In this document: positions 7,889 to 16,609 of the stretch, one piece after another
How positions within the stretch are numbered: position 1 is the first letter of the stretch
Layout: every line of letters starts with the position of its first letter
Assembly: GCA_018266055.1 (NCBI GenBank)
Contig: JAFDYT010000012.1
Location: 177,879-241,878, forward strand
Length of the DNA stretch: 64,000 nucleotides
Direction of reading: 5' to 3'
DNA from: Bacteroidota bacterium
Lineage (GTDB): Bacteria; Bacteroidota; Bacteroidia; Cytophagales; Cyclobacteriaceae
Notes under the pieces: model-generated
What the model was told of the DNA's origin: nothing
The model's database searches: none
Seen by the model: the letters and a program-made list of their open reading frames with translations, nothing else
Translations under genes and position numbers: made by a program

Positions 7889-8848
7889 ATGAGTTTAAAG
7901 GTTAGAGAACAATTTCCAGAATTTGAAGTCGATGAGTTCACTGAAGAAAAAGAACTAACGCTGGACGAGACAATAAACGCACTAAAAGAATTTAACTGGA
8001 CAGAAGAATATTCCAAGAGTGTCAAAATAATTGAGCAACACGCTGAACCCTCGATTTGGTTAAAGAATCAGTGTGGAGACAAACTATCGATCTATTGGGC
8101 AGAGAACAATAAGTTCGCTATTTACTTTTCTCCAAAAATGCGAAGATCAAGCACTTCAATTGTAAATGGACTTGATCAAGTCGATGCTGTCGTTAAATTA
8201 TTCGACAGAGGTGAGAGACATTTGCTCCTAAATCGACTTAGGACGTCTGAGTATCATCACAAAACTCATTGGTTTCTTGACTTGATACAATTCTTTATTC
8301 ACAAAAATAAAACGAGGACTTCACGAGAAATTGTCAAAGAAGAATTTGTCTATCAGATGAAGAATCTTTCGATAATTAAGAAACTCACGTTTTCTCTGCT
8401 GTTTTTTCTAATGCCTTCAACAATCTGGGTTTATTCTTACTTGGTCAATAATAAGCCGTTTAATCTAACAGCGTTTTTAGGGATACAAACCTTTATGACA
8501 TTGATGGCCACCCCAGGAATTATTATTGCAATCAATCATTGGAGAAAGAACGGCAGATGGAATGTCTATTTTAGAAAAGGAGACAACAAGTTTATTATAG
8601 TGTCCCCGACAGGAAAAGAAATCTTTGACAAAGTTGATTTTACAAAGAGGTCAACTACAGTGAACGACAGCCACGCACCCTGGAACAGTTTTGAGTACAC
8701 AACACTGATAAAAAACACTGGAGAACAAATTCACTTTTCAAATCTGTTAATTCCAACATCGGACTTTGATAAATTATTTGGACGAATTGAAGAAACGAGG
8801 TGCAAAAGCGGATTTCAAATAATAAAGGATAAGAAAATTAAAGATTAA
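7889..8848 (+). CDS. Hypothetical membrane protein with two transmembrane helices (cassette gene 3)
   Basis: The 319-residue protein has a cytoplasmic-looking N-terminal domain (about 1-160). Two adjacent hydrophobic helices follow (about 165-185 and 193-213), then a C-terminal domain of about 105 residues rich in aromatic and basic residues. No catalytic motif or known family is recognised. The hairpin of two helices between soluble domains resembles a membrane-anchored sensor or effector layout, but that is speculation. The gene starts 19 nt after one attC-like site and ends 8 nt before the next. It is A/T-rich like the other cassettes. Confidence 0.75.
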   Translation: MSLKVREQFPEFEVDEFTEEKELTLDETINALKEFNWTEEYSKSVKIIEQHAEPSIWLKNQCGDKLSIYWAENNKFAIYFSPKMRRSSTSIVNGLDQVDAVVKLFDRGERHLLLNRLRTSEYHHKTHWFLDLIQFFIHKNKTRTSREIVKEEFVYQMKNLSIIKKLTFSLLFFLMPSTIWVYSYLVNNKPFNLTAFLGIQTFMTLMATPGIIIAINHWRKNGRWNVYFRKGDNKFIIVSPTGKEIFDKVDFTKRSTTVNDSHAPWNSFEYTTLIKNTGEQIHFSNLLIPTSDFDKLFGRIEETRCKSGFQIIKDKKIKD

Positions 8849-8856
8849 GAAATTAC

Positions 8857-9132
8857 GGCACACTACATTATGGTTATGTCAGCTTGTGGCTCGTATTAGA
8901 TAGTAGTTAAGTTTTCTTTATTTCCTTCATCGCGGAGTTACTCGTTTGGAGAACTCTGCGTATGAAACAGGTTGGAATTATGTGTTGCTGAGTCCCTTTT
9001 TTACAGACACTTCTTTTGTGCAGTCCCGGTTAAATACTCACCGGCGTTTGAGAAGAAAGGATAAAAGGGTATTTTGGAGGAACGCAATAGAGAGGTATGT
9101 GTAATAGGTGCATATAGCGAGATGTTGCCAGC
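8857..9132 (+). other. Long attC-like spacer between cassette genes 3 and 4
   Basis: GGCACACTAC (8857-8866) is nearly the reverse complement of GTTATGTGCC, which precedes gene 3. GTTGCCAGC at 9124-9132 precedes gene 4. A TTTTCTTTATTT segment is shared with the spacer after gene 4. The right end (9108-9127) closely repeats the end of the first site near 6095-6112. At 276 nt it is longer than normal attC sites and inner arms are not clear. It may be two fused spacers or contain a lost cassette. Confidence 0.4.
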
Positions 9133-9166
9133 AATGCTTCAGGACATAACTAGTTAACAATTTAAC

Positions 9167-9628
9167 ATGGCTAGACTTCTTATTTTGTTTTCATTCTTAT
9201 TGACAAGTTGCAATGCTTTCAGGGATGACCTTGAATTGAAAATAGTTTTCGCTGACGTATCGGGACTAACAGTCAGTTCTAGAGTTACACTAAATGGACT
9301 GGAACTAGGACGCGTGAAATCAATTGAACTGGACAATTCCTATCAAGTAATCACGACAATATTTCTAACTGACAACTTACCGTCTGATTCTCAATTTACT
9401 TTAATACCAAATGCCTTAGGACAATCAGAAATAAAAGTAACGACAGGAAAAAGTACCTCTCTTTTTAAAACGGGTCAGCAAGTAACTGGACAAATTGAAA
9501 AATTCAAACCTAGCTCAGAAGAAGGCGACAATCTCATTGACAACTTATTCGGAATAAAAAAACGCGACTCGTTATTATTAGAACTTCGAAGACTTAATAA
9601 GAAGGTCGACAGTTTAATGAAAAAATAA
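9167..9628 (+). CDS. MlaD/MCE-domain lipoprotein (cassette gene 4)
   Basis: The 153-residue protein has a lipobox (LLTSC, Cys15) and one MCE/MlaD-type beta domain. The MCE signature is FADVSGLTVSSRVTLNGLELGRVKSIEL. Its C-terminus is a short charged helix ending KKVDSLMKK. MCE proteins form hexameric rings that pass lipids between membranes and normally have an N-terminal transmembrane helix and ABC-transporter partners. Here a lipid anchor replaces the helix and no mlaE/mlaF genes are nearby. It sits in the cassette cluster 34 nt after an attC-like end. A stand-alone lipid-binding or regulatory role is possible but unproven. Confidence 0.75.
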   Translation: MARLLILFSFLLTSCNAFRDDLELKIVFADVSGLTVSSRVTLNGLELGRVKSIELDNSYQVITTIFLTDNLPSDSQFTLIPNALGQSEIKVTTGKSTSLFKTGQQVTGQIEKFKPSSEEGDNLIDNLFGIKKRDSLLLELRRLNKKVDSLMKK

Positions 9629-9646
9629 AGTTTGGAGTTTCGCACT

Positions 9647-9820
9647 GCTGCCAACTGTTTATATCAACTGCGGGTGACGTGTAGATTTGAAGTTTAGTTT
9701 TCTTTATTTAGTTTGGCTCGGTGGACAAGGCGTTGAAGGTCGGCCTTGGCATTCCGCTTCGCTTCATTGCTAAGCCCTCCTAAACCTCGCTACCGCTCAT
9801 ACACTCACGTTAGTGGCAGC
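9647..9820 (+). other. attC-like spacer after cassette gene 4
   Basis: GCTGCCAAC (9647-9655) faces GTTAGTGGCAGC (9809-9820), which can pair except for a 2-base mismatch. The first motif also mirrors GTTGCCAGC before gene 4. The spacer contains the GTTTGGCTCG-GACAAGGCG block also found in the 6480-6614 spacer. Inner arms are not obvious. No open reading frame of note lies in 9,629-9,939. Confidence 0.5.
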
Positions 9821-9892
9821 CTACTAAGACCGCCCATTTAACCGACGTAAAATTTTTTATAAAAAAATTTCCAAATATTTTTGTTACTATAT

Positions 9893-9930
9893 GTATAGTT
9901 GCTAAACTAGCAGTGGTTTAGCAACTATAC
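9893..9930. promoter_or_regulatory. Perfect palindromic operator upstream of the MarR gene
   Basis: Two 15-bp arms (GTATAGTTGCTAAAC at 9893-9907 and its exact complement at 9916-9930) flank an 8-nt centre, ending 9 nt before the MarR start. A site of this size at this place is what an autoregulating MarR dimer would bind. Confidence 0.8.
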
Positions 9931-9939
9931 TATAACACT

Positions 9940-10413
9940 ATGTCAAATAAAAATAAATCAATAGAGAGAGGCTTTGAAGTTTTTACAAAAATCTTTATGA
10001 AATATGATATTCTCGGTAAACAGCCTAGGAACATTGGCAACAATATAAGAATCAATAGTTCAAATATTCATACAATAGAAGCCATTGGAAAAGGATATGC
10101 AAATTCAGTTACAACCCTAAGTCACTACTTCATGATTACAAAAGGTGCAGTTTCTCAAGTCGTCTCCAAACTTCATAAAGAAGGTTATATTAAAAAAATA
10201 CAAGCCGAAAATAAAATTGTATTGCTTGAATTGACCTCTTTGGGTAAGCAGGCACTTAAAGCTCACGATAAATACAATCTTTCAGTTATACGAAAATTGC
10301 AAATCGTTGAGAGCAAATATAGTAGTAAAGAATTCGATGCGTTTTTTAGAATTCTATTAGAAGTGGATAATTGTTTTGGAGAGTTCATTGAAGAATTTAA
10401 AAATATAAAATAA
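9940..10413 (+). CDS. MarR-family transcriptional regulator
   Basis: The 157-residue protein has a winged helix-turn-helix at about 48-105. The recognition region reads LSHYFMITKGAVSQVVSKL, followed by a wing (KKIQAENKIVLLEL) and C-terminal dimerisation helices. MarR proteins are usually small-molecule-responsive repressors. A perfect 15-bp-arm palindrome lies just upstream, and the hydrolase gene follows after 6 nt, so the pair is almost certainly one operon under autoregulation. The ligand may be a substrate or product of the hydrolase. A/T-rich composition matches the adjacent cassette region. Confidence 0.88.
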   Translation: MSNKNKSIERGFEVFTKIFMKYDILGKQPRNIGNNIRINSSNIHTIEAIGKGYANSVTTLSHYFMITKGAVSQVVSKLHKEGYIKKIQAENKIVLLELTSLGKQALKAHDKYNLSVIRKLQIVESKYSSKEFDAFFRILLEVDNCFGEFIEEFKNIK

Positions 10414-10419
10414 TAAGGG

Positions 10420-11745
10420 ATGAGATTAAGATTTAAAAATAAGTACATGGATGTAGGGACTCCAGAGTTTCTTTGGATGAGAGCAACAATGCCAATTTGT
10501 ACAGGTGGTGCAGACCTTGCTGAATGTCTTACTGTGATTGAGCAAATTGATGGCTCAGATAGAAGTTGGGTATCAGAATGGAATAAAAAAGCAGAACAAC
10601 TTCAAAGGGCCGCAAACATTCATTTGGAAACAAACCAAATAATTACTGCAAAATTTGAACTACTCAGAGCCTCCAATTATTACAGAACCGCTATGATGAG
10701 ATCCAAAGCTGCTTCTGCTGAAGCTGATGATCTACTAACAAAAAGCAGAGAGAGTTACATTCAAGCTTTATCTCACATTAATTCTTCTGTTGAATTTGTT
10801 AAAATACCTTTTGGAGAGCATCTCCTGCCTGCATACTATTACAATTGTGGTAAGCCCGATTCTCCAACGTTGATAGGGATCGCTGGGGGTGATTCTACTA
10901 ATGAAGAGATGTTTAATTTACTTGGTTTTGCTGCTATTGAAAGGGAATGGAATTGTCTTGTATATGAAGGTCCGGGCCAATACACAGCCCGCCAGCTAAA
11001 TCCAAATTTGCATTTAATGCACAATTGGGAAGCTCCTAATGGAGCTATTGTTGATTGGCTCAATAACAGACCAGAAGTAGCAAAAGATAAAATAGCTTTA
11101 TTTGGATGGTCGTTATCATCAAACCTTGCAATAAGAGCTGCTGCATTTGACAAACGCATTGCTGCTGTAGTTTCAAATGGTTTAATTGTAGATGTATATC
11201 AAGCATGGTATGGTGTTTGGCCTAAGTGGTTGCAAAGAGCAAAACCAAAGTATTTTGATTTTTTCTTTCACATTCTTGAAAAATTAAGTTCACAGGTAAG
11301 AGCAATTGCAAGTGTGTTTTATCAAATGCATGGGGTAACTACTCCAACTAAAATGATACAAGCTTGGAAGCCTTTTAATGTAAGTGATTGCGCAGACAAA
11401 GTAGAATGCCCCACTCTTTTTATAACTGGTGAAGCTGAATATGCCGAACAATCGGCAGGACCACTTATACTTTCGATTGGAAATTTTCTTAAAAATATTA
11501 AAGCGCCATCATGGTTTCATGAGTTTGGTTTTGAATCTGGGTGGGCGGCTTCGCACTGCCAGATCGGAGCGCAACAAAAACTACAGGAATTAACTTTTGA
11601 CTGGCTGGAAATGGTACTGATACATCCTGATAAACTCCAAGAAGGGAGACAGAAAGACCATGATTTTTCAAAAGTAATTTCTTACTTCAACAAAACCCCC
11701 GGTTTAGAAACCATTTTGAATGAAGTAAAAATTAAAAGTTTTTAA
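10420..11745 (+). CDS. Alpha/beta-hydrolase, FrsA/pseudooxynicotine-hydrolase-like
   Basis: The 441-residue protein has an N-terminal helical lid region (about 1-125) and a C-terminal alpha/beta-hydrolase domain. The nucleophile elbow GWSLS lies near residue 228-232. An acidic triad candidate is in LFITGEAEYAEQ near 335, and the histidine candidate is in ASHCQIG near 377. The arrangement resembles the DUF1100/FrsA group, which includes C-C bond hydrolases such as 2,6-dihydroxypseudooxynicotine hydrolase. The true substrate is unknown. It is co-transcribed with the MarR regulator 6 nt upstream. No terminator was found after it. Confidence 0.85.
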   Translation: MRLRFKNKYMDVGTPEFLWMRATMPICTGGADLAECLTVIEQIDGSDRSWVSEWNKKAEQLQRAANIHLETNQIITAKFELLRASNYYRTAMMRSKAASAEADDLLTKSRESYIQALSHINSSVEFVKIPFGEHLLPAYYYNCGKPDSPTLIGIAGGDSTNEEMFNLLGFAAIEREWNCLVYEGPGQYTARQLNPNLHLMHNWEAPNGAIVDWLNNRPEVAKDKIALFGWSLSSNLAIRAAAFDKRIAAVVSNGLIVDVYQAWYGVWPKWLQRAKPKYFDFFFHILEKLSSQVRAIASVFYQMHGVTTPTKMIQAWKPFNVSDCADKVECPTLFITGEAEYAEQSAGPLILSIGNFLKNIKAPSWFHEFGFESGWAASHCQIGAQQKLQELTFDWLEMVLIHPDKLQEGRQKDHDFSKVISYFNKTPGLETILNEVKIKSF

Positions 11746-11847
11746 TGGAAGTAAATTACAGCATGACCTATTGAAGTGGTATTGAGAAAACGGGTAACTC
11801 TACGATGAAATGGTGAGGAAGAAATAGCGTTTAACGTCTTAGGCCAT

Positions 11848-13296
11848 TCACTCTACCTTCGCGAATTTAGCGAATGCCACAAACCCGATGACGGTGGCTA
11901 CACACAGCCATCCAAACCAGTCGCCCCAGGCGGAGTACACTGTCTTCACGTGATACACGGGTGCTTTCGCCAGCAACGAGGTGGCGGCGCCTTGTTCGGC
12001 GTTGGCTTCGGCTACTACTACGCCGCGGTAATCGCTTACCGTAAGCCGACCCTGCCGCCCGGCCCGCACTATGGTGTAGCCGTTTTCCACGCCGCGAAGT
12101 ATAGCCATGCGCGAGTGCAGCCATCCGTCGGCAACAAAATCCCAGGCAGGCACAAACAGCAGTTCTACGTTGTGGTATCCGCGCAGCCACACAGGAAAGT
12201 CCATGTCTTTGCAGATGGCCATGCCGGCCTCACACGGTGTGCCGTGAAGAAAGCCGATCGTCTTGCCCGGCTCAAAGTCTCCTTCAAAGCCCTGCACGTG
12301 AAATCGCTTTTGATACTCCTGTACTGTGCCGTCGGGTGAAATAAATTCGACAAGGTTTAGCCTGCTGCTTTCCTTGCGCACGGCGATGCCACCGATGACA
12401 GTAACGTGATGTTGTGCAGCTATTTTCTTGAAGGCGCCAAGGAGAGAGTCTTTCAGCGTTTCGCGGATATGAAAAATTTTCTCTGGAAAGAGAACGTAAG
12501 CGGCACCTTGGTTGGCAAGTGCACCAATCTGTTGGTCGTACTGCGCTACGATGCGTTGCTTCATCAGCGTGGCAGGGACGTTGTCCTGGTAGAGGTCTTC
12601 GGCCACGGCCGTGATGCCCACCGGAATCTGCGTGTAAGGAGTTTCCTCCGTGCTGCGAAGTAATCCGAACACAATCACACCACCTATCAGCACGGTACTA
12701 AATGTGGCGATCAGCAGTTGGTGGCGAGGACTTTTCCTGAAATGCCAGAGGCCAACAAGTGCGGCCGGAAACAGTGAAGCAGTGAATACGATTCCCCAGA
12801 TGCCGGTGACGGAGGCGATCTGAATCAGCGTCACGTAGTTGGCCTGCGAGTAAGCCAGACTTCCCGCAGTACCATCGCGTGACACGGAGAACAATACAAA
12901 TTCAATGGCTGAAACAAGAGCAGGAAAGGCCAGCACCGACCACGGACTCCGGCTTTTCAATACGATCCATCGGTTGATGCAAACATAAAGACCGAAGGCC
13001 AGAGCGGGCATGAGGGTCAGGATCGTGATCGGTAGTACGGGCATGAGCAGCGACAGAAAGGGCACCCAGTTTGTTCTTCCGATAAGGTATGCGAAGAATG
13101 CGGTGAAGAAAGAAACCCTGGCGCTGTTCTGCAGCGATACCCAAAGTATCGGCAACGGTGCTATCCACAACAAAAAGCCGAAGTCGCCGCGAATATCGAT
13201 GGTAAAATACCAAAGGCATCCGGAGAGAAGTGTGGCGGCCACAACAGCAAGCCGCGAGGGACGTAAGGAATTATTCATGCGATGAGATTGGGTCAT
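11848..13296 (-). CDS. Apolipoprotein N-acyltransferase-like membrane nitrilase
   Basis: The N-terminal half (about 15-215) has several transmembrane helices and the C-terminal half is a carbon-nitrogen hydrolase domain, followed by a last helix near 460-478. The Glu-Lys-Cys triad is visible: LFPEKIF (near 270), KRFHVQG (near 330) and GMAICKDMDF (Cys near 361). Lnt adds the third acyl chain to lipoproteins in the inner membrane. At 482 residues it is a little short for Lnt, so it may be a paralogue of the main enzyme. A second in-frame ATG 18 nt downstream (13278) is an equally good start. Confidence 0.75.
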   Translation of the reverse strand: MTQSHRMNNSLRPSRLAVVAATLLSGCLWYFTIDIRGDFGFLLWIAPLPILWVSLQNSARVSFFTAFFAYLIGRTNWVPFLSLLMPVLPITILTLMPALAFGLYVCINRWIVLKSRSPWSVLAFPALVSAIEFVLFSVSRDGTAGSLAYSQANYVTLIQIASVTGIWGIVFTASLFPAALVGLWHFRKSPRHQLLIATFSTVLIGGVIVFGLLRSTEETPYTQIPVGITAVAEDLYQDNVPATLMKQRIVAQYDQQIGALANQGAAYVLFPEKIFHIRETLKDSLLGAFKKIAAQHHVTVIGGIAVRKESSRLNLVEFISPDGTVQEYQKRFHVQGFEGDFEPGKTIGFLHGTPCEAGMAICKDMDFPVWLRGYHNVELLFVPAWDFVADGWLHSRMAILRGVENGYTIVRAGRQGRLTVSDYRGVVVAEANAEQGAATSLLAKAPVYHVKTVYSAWGDWFGWLCVATVIGFVAFAKFAKVE

Positions 13297-13350
13297 TCGC
13301 TACAAAGAACGAGAGGCCTCGTCAATTAGCTGTTGATAAATATCACCAAA

Positions 13351-13917
13351 TCATTTTCTGGATTTTAACCTCGACAGCGTTTCTTTGGTGATGCCCAGAT
13401 ACTCGGCAATGACATTGGCAGGCAACTGCTGAAACAGTTTGGGTTTTTCTTTGAGTAAAAGACGGTAGCGCTCGTAGGCACTCATAGAAATCAGGCTTTC
13501 GATACGGTGGATGGCCTGGATATAAGCCTGTTCGATAAGTCCGCGGTAATACGTTTCAAATTCAGGAACCTTCTTGCAGAGGAGGTTGAGGTCTTGATAG
13601 GAAAGGCGCAGCACTTCGCATTGGCCCACGCACCGGATTGACGCCGTCGAAGGTTTTTGTGAAACGAAACTGGGAAAGGCTGTTCCCACCATTCCTTCTT
13701 CAATCAAAAAGCGGGTGAACTGATGGCCCACACTATTGGTGACACCCACACGCAGATACCCTTTCACTACAAAATAGATGTGCCTGGCTACTTCGCCACG
13801 ACTCACAATCTCCTGGTTGCGCCGCGTCTTGAAAGGCTTGTACAGGGCGACGATCATTTTAATTTTCTTTTCGGATAAGGTGGTATTTTTTCGGAGAATA
13901 TCGGCGGGCAGTGACAT
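13351..13917 (-). CDS. Crp/Fnr-family transcriptional regulator
   Basis: The 188-residue protein has a cyclic-nucleotide-binding-like beta-roll (about 20-125) with IVSRGEVARHIYFVVKGYLRV. A C-terminal helix-turn-helix follows, reading IAEYLGITKETLSRL (about 168-184). It ends soon after the recognition helix, as in many short Bacteroidota Crp-like proteins. No cysteine cluster of the FNR type is present. Possible targets include the divergently transcribed TrmO-like gene 130 nt away. The effector is unknown. Confidence 0.88.
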   Translation of the reverse strand: MSLPADILRKNTTLSEKKIKMIVALYKPFKTRRNQEIVSRGEVARHIYFVVKGYLRVGVTNSVGHQFTRFLIEEGMVGTAFPSFVSQKPSTASIRCVGQCEVLRLSYQDLNLLCKKVPEFETYYRGLIEQAYIQAIHRIESLISMSAYERYRLLLKEKPKLFQQLPANVIAEYLGITKETLSRLKSRK

Positions 13918-14049
13918 AGCAGGAGTTAAGTGATATTAAAAATACAAACTTATTCGCCAACCGGACTTGCTGCCGGGAGTTGGTTTGGAATTTTAGCAAA
14001 AGCTGAAGAGATTTAAGTGAAATAGCAGGAGCAATAATTTGAATACTTT

Positions 14050-14508
14050 ATGGAAATAACAATTAAGCCGATCGCCACGGTAAGGAACTCACGGGTAGAA
14101 CCGATAGACGATCACTGGGCGGCCATCGTCACGGACATCGTGCTTACTGAGGATATGCCTACGGAAGTATTCAACCACATCGCAGATTTCTCGCACCTTG
14201 AAGTCATCTACTATTTTGATAAAGTAAAAGACGAAGACATTGTATATGCCGGCCGGCCGCGGGGAAATCCGAATTATCCGTTGACCGGCATTCTCGCGCA
14301 GCGCAAAAAAGACCGCCCTAATAAAATCGGACTGGCTACGGTAGAATTAGTGGCGCACCATGGACGGACCATCACGGTAAAATACCTTGACGCCATTGAC
14401 GGCACGCCGGTGGTGGACATCAAACCCGTATTCAAAGAATTTCAATCCAAGACTGAAATCAGGCAGCCGGACTGGGTAGCAGATCTGATGAAAAACTATT
14501 GGGTATAA
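14050..14508 (+). CDS. TrmO/TsaA-family SAM-dependent tRNA methyltransferase-like protein
   Basis: The 152-residue protein matches the TsaA/TrmO (YaeB, UPF0066) fold. Markers are the opening IKPIATVRN, the central PRGNPNYPLTGILAQR-KKDRPNKIG stretch and LDAIDGTPVVDIKP. E. coli TrmO N6-methylates the t6A37 base of tRNA-Thr using SAM. This version has only the core domain and an insertion-free C-terminus, so its exact substrate could differ. It is divergent from the Crp-like regulator. Confidence 0.8.
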   Translation: MEITIKPIATVRNSRVEPIDDHWAAIVTDIVLTEDMPTEVFNHIADFSHLEVIYYFDKVKDEDIVYAGRPRGNPNYPLTGILAQRKKDRPNKIGLATVELVAHHGRTITVKYLDAIDGTPVVDIKPVFKEFQSKTEIRQPDWVADLMKNYWV

Positions 14509-14584
14509 TGCTTCAGCTTTATTGTACACACAAAAGCCACCTGTTTGTGTTAGAAAGTAATTTGGGATTACCTTTTTGAATTTG

Positions 14585-14872
14585 ATGACTACGCTGAAGA
14601 CAATCTCCGGCTTTTTAATTTTTGTTTTCTTTTTCGCTAAAGTAATTGTGCACTACTACCTCGACCGGAAGCACGGCAGGAGTGGAGGTTTTCTCTATTC
14701 CCTGATTTCTCCCATGGCTTATTTTCAAGGGTACAAAAGCGACGTAGATATTCGGCATCATCACCTGAAGCGCCATTGTAATGGGCTGTTTTGGCTTGCC
14801 CTTATTTCCTTGCTGGTGAATGTCGCGCTGGGCGCAATTCTCTATGTAAACCCAAACTGGCGAATGCCTTAA
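14585..14872 (+). CDS. Small membrane protein of unknown function
   Basis: The ATG at 14585 gives 95 residues with an N-terminal hydrophobic helix (about 8-22) and a second one near 69-89. The loop between is basic and His-rich (RHHHLKRHC). A TTG 9 nt upstream could extend it by three residues. No family is recognised. It lies 76 nt after the TrmO-like gene on the same strand. The following 14,873-15,114 stretch holds no convincing gene. Confidence 0.55.
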   Translation: MTTLKTISGFLIFVFFFAKVIVHYYLDRKHGRSGGFLYSLISPMAYFQGYKSDVDIRHHHLKRHCNGLFWLALISLLVNVALGAILYVNPNWRMP

Positions 14873-15114
14873 GGTTTGCATTTGCAAAGTAGTGTGTGGC
14901 GCCATTCGTTCATGCAGCTCATGTCACACCTGGTCAGAATCAATAGACTGTAGAGTAGATCAGATCAGTTACGCTACCATAAAAAAAGGTAAGCGGCTTG
15001 CATGGTTGGAAAAACAGAGCAAAAAACACAGTTATGCAACGAATTCACTTCTTGTTGATACAAAAATACTAATGTCAGGGAGGCGTTGATTTTACTTTTG
15101 TCCCCAAAAAAAGT

Positions 15115-16596
15115 ATGTTGTATCCTCGGCGTGTTCGGCTCATTAAGCCATTATCATTTTGTTTTGCTGCGTTATTAATACTTGTCAGTGCGGGTTGTTC
15201 TAAACACGACGGAACGCCCGCACCGGTGATCAACTCCATTACGCCTATGGCCGCCATAGCCGGGGCTACGGTCACAATTACAGGTGATCATTTCGGTACT
15301 TCCATATCATCGGCAAGTGTAAAGTTTAATGGAGCGCCTGCTACGATCGCCACCATTACACCTACCGTGATTACCGTGACCGTACCAGCCAGTGCCACTT
15401 CCGGCAAAATTTCTGTTACTGTGAATGGAGTTACGTATCAATCCACCTCTGATTTTACGGTTATTGCTCCGCCGTCAGTCACCGGTATCACCCCCACGGC
15501 CGGTGTGGCTGGTACCGCGGTGACCATTGCAGGTGCCAATTTCGGGACAGCTGCGACAGATGCCATCGTAAAATTCAATGGTGTGCAAGCTACTATTACC
15601 AACCTCACTTCGTCATCAATCACGGCCACCGTTCCGACTGCGGCCACCACCGGTAAAGTGGCGGTAACGGTGAATGGAATTACAGTTCAATCGGCTTCAG
15701 ACTTTACCGTTATTCAACCTCCGACCATTACCTCCGTGGCACCTCAGTCAGGAATTGTTGGTTCAACAGTTACCCTTTCAGGCAGTAATTTTGGTGCAGC
15801 GGTGACGGACGCGGTGGTAAAATTCAATGGCACTCAAGCCACTGTTACCAACCTCACTTCCACCTCTATAACTACAAGTGTTCCGGCCAACGCTACCACC
15901 GGAAAAATATCGGTGACAGTAAATGGCGTTACGGTGCAGTCGGCTTCAGATTTTACCGTTATACCTCCGCCGGCCATCACTAGTTTTTCACCTTCTTATT
16001 ATAATGTAAAGGATGCGCTGCCTACCATCACGATCAACGGTACAAATTTTTCTTCGACCGTGGCCGACAACGTAGTGAAGTTTAATGCAGTGCAGGCTAC
16101 TGTACTTACCGCCAGCGCTACGGTGCTTACTGTGAAATTGCCGGCCACTGCCACTTCCGGTACGATCACTGTTACCACCTTTGGCCAGACGGCTACCAGT
16201 GCAACCTCCTTTCTGATTGGATGCCCTGATGCAAAACCATCGAATCTCTCCATCACTTCCATTACCGACAGTGGCGGAACGGGTGCGTTTCAGATTGTGG
16301 CCGAGCTTGATCTTGAAAATGCGGGAACGATTCCCTACGATATAAAGGACTTTTATGCGCAAACCTACGTCACCACTGATGCGGCCGGAAAACTTGGAAA
16401 CGCTGCGGGTGGCAATGTTTTTGTGACAAAAAGTCAATTGCTAAATCCAGGCGATAAGAAGCATTTTATATTGAATTGGATTAATGGCATTAACTTATCA
16501 ATCTACAGTTACCTCCGTGTAGATGTAGCCCCTGAGCTTACCGCACCCACCGAATGCGATGCTACCAACAATACGGCTATTGTAAAATTGAAGTAA
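15115..16596 (+). CDS. Surface lipoprotein with four IPT/TIG domains and a CARDB-like tail
   Basis: The 493-residue protein has a lipoprotein signal (LVSAGC). It carries four IPT/TIG Ig-like repeats beginning near residues 35, 119, 203 and 287, each opening with a form of I-S/P plus G-TVTI-G-NFG. A C-terminal CARDB-like domain (about 375-493) ends ECDATNNTAIVKL. Such proteins are cell-surface adhesins or carbohydrate-binding scaffolds. Repeats 2 and 3 are nearly identical at DNA level (FNGVQATITNL, FNGTQATVTNL), pointing to recent internal duplication. A TACTTTTG -7 box lies at 15093-15100. A related gene is at 17208. Confidence 0.85.
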   Translation: MLYPRRVRLIKPLSFCFAALLILVSAGCSKHDGTPAPVINSITPMAAIAGATVTITGDHFGTSISSASVKFNGAPATIATITPTVITVTVPASATSGKISVTVNGVTYQSTSDFTVIAPPSVTGITPTAGVAGTAVTIAGANFGTAATDAIVKFNGVQATITNLTSSSITATVPTAATTGKVAVTVNGITVQSASDFTVIQPPTITSVAPQSGIVGSTVTLSGSNFGAAVTDAVVKFNGTQATVTNLTSTSITTSVPANATTGKISVTVNGVTVQSASDFTVIPPPAITSFSPSYYNVKDALPTITINGTNFSSTVADNVVKFNAVQATVLTASATVLTVKLPATATSGTITVTTFGQTATSATSFLIGCPDAKPSNLSITSITDSGGTGAFQIVAELDLENAGTIPYDIKDFYAQTYVTTDAAGKLGNAAGGNVFVTKSQLLNPGDKKHFILNWINGINLSIYSYLRVDVAPELTAPTECDATNNTAIVKLK

Positions 16597-16609
16597 GCCT
16601 GAGAAGCAG

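Noticed and set aside
6080-9820. A toxin-antitoxin or phage-defence island
   Set aside because: None of the four proteins shows toxin, nuclease, TIR, helicase or similar signatures, so only the cassette layout is claimed.
14892-15089. A 65-residue open frame between the small membrane protein and the TIG gene
   Set aside because: No start context, no domain, unusual composition; treated as non-coding.
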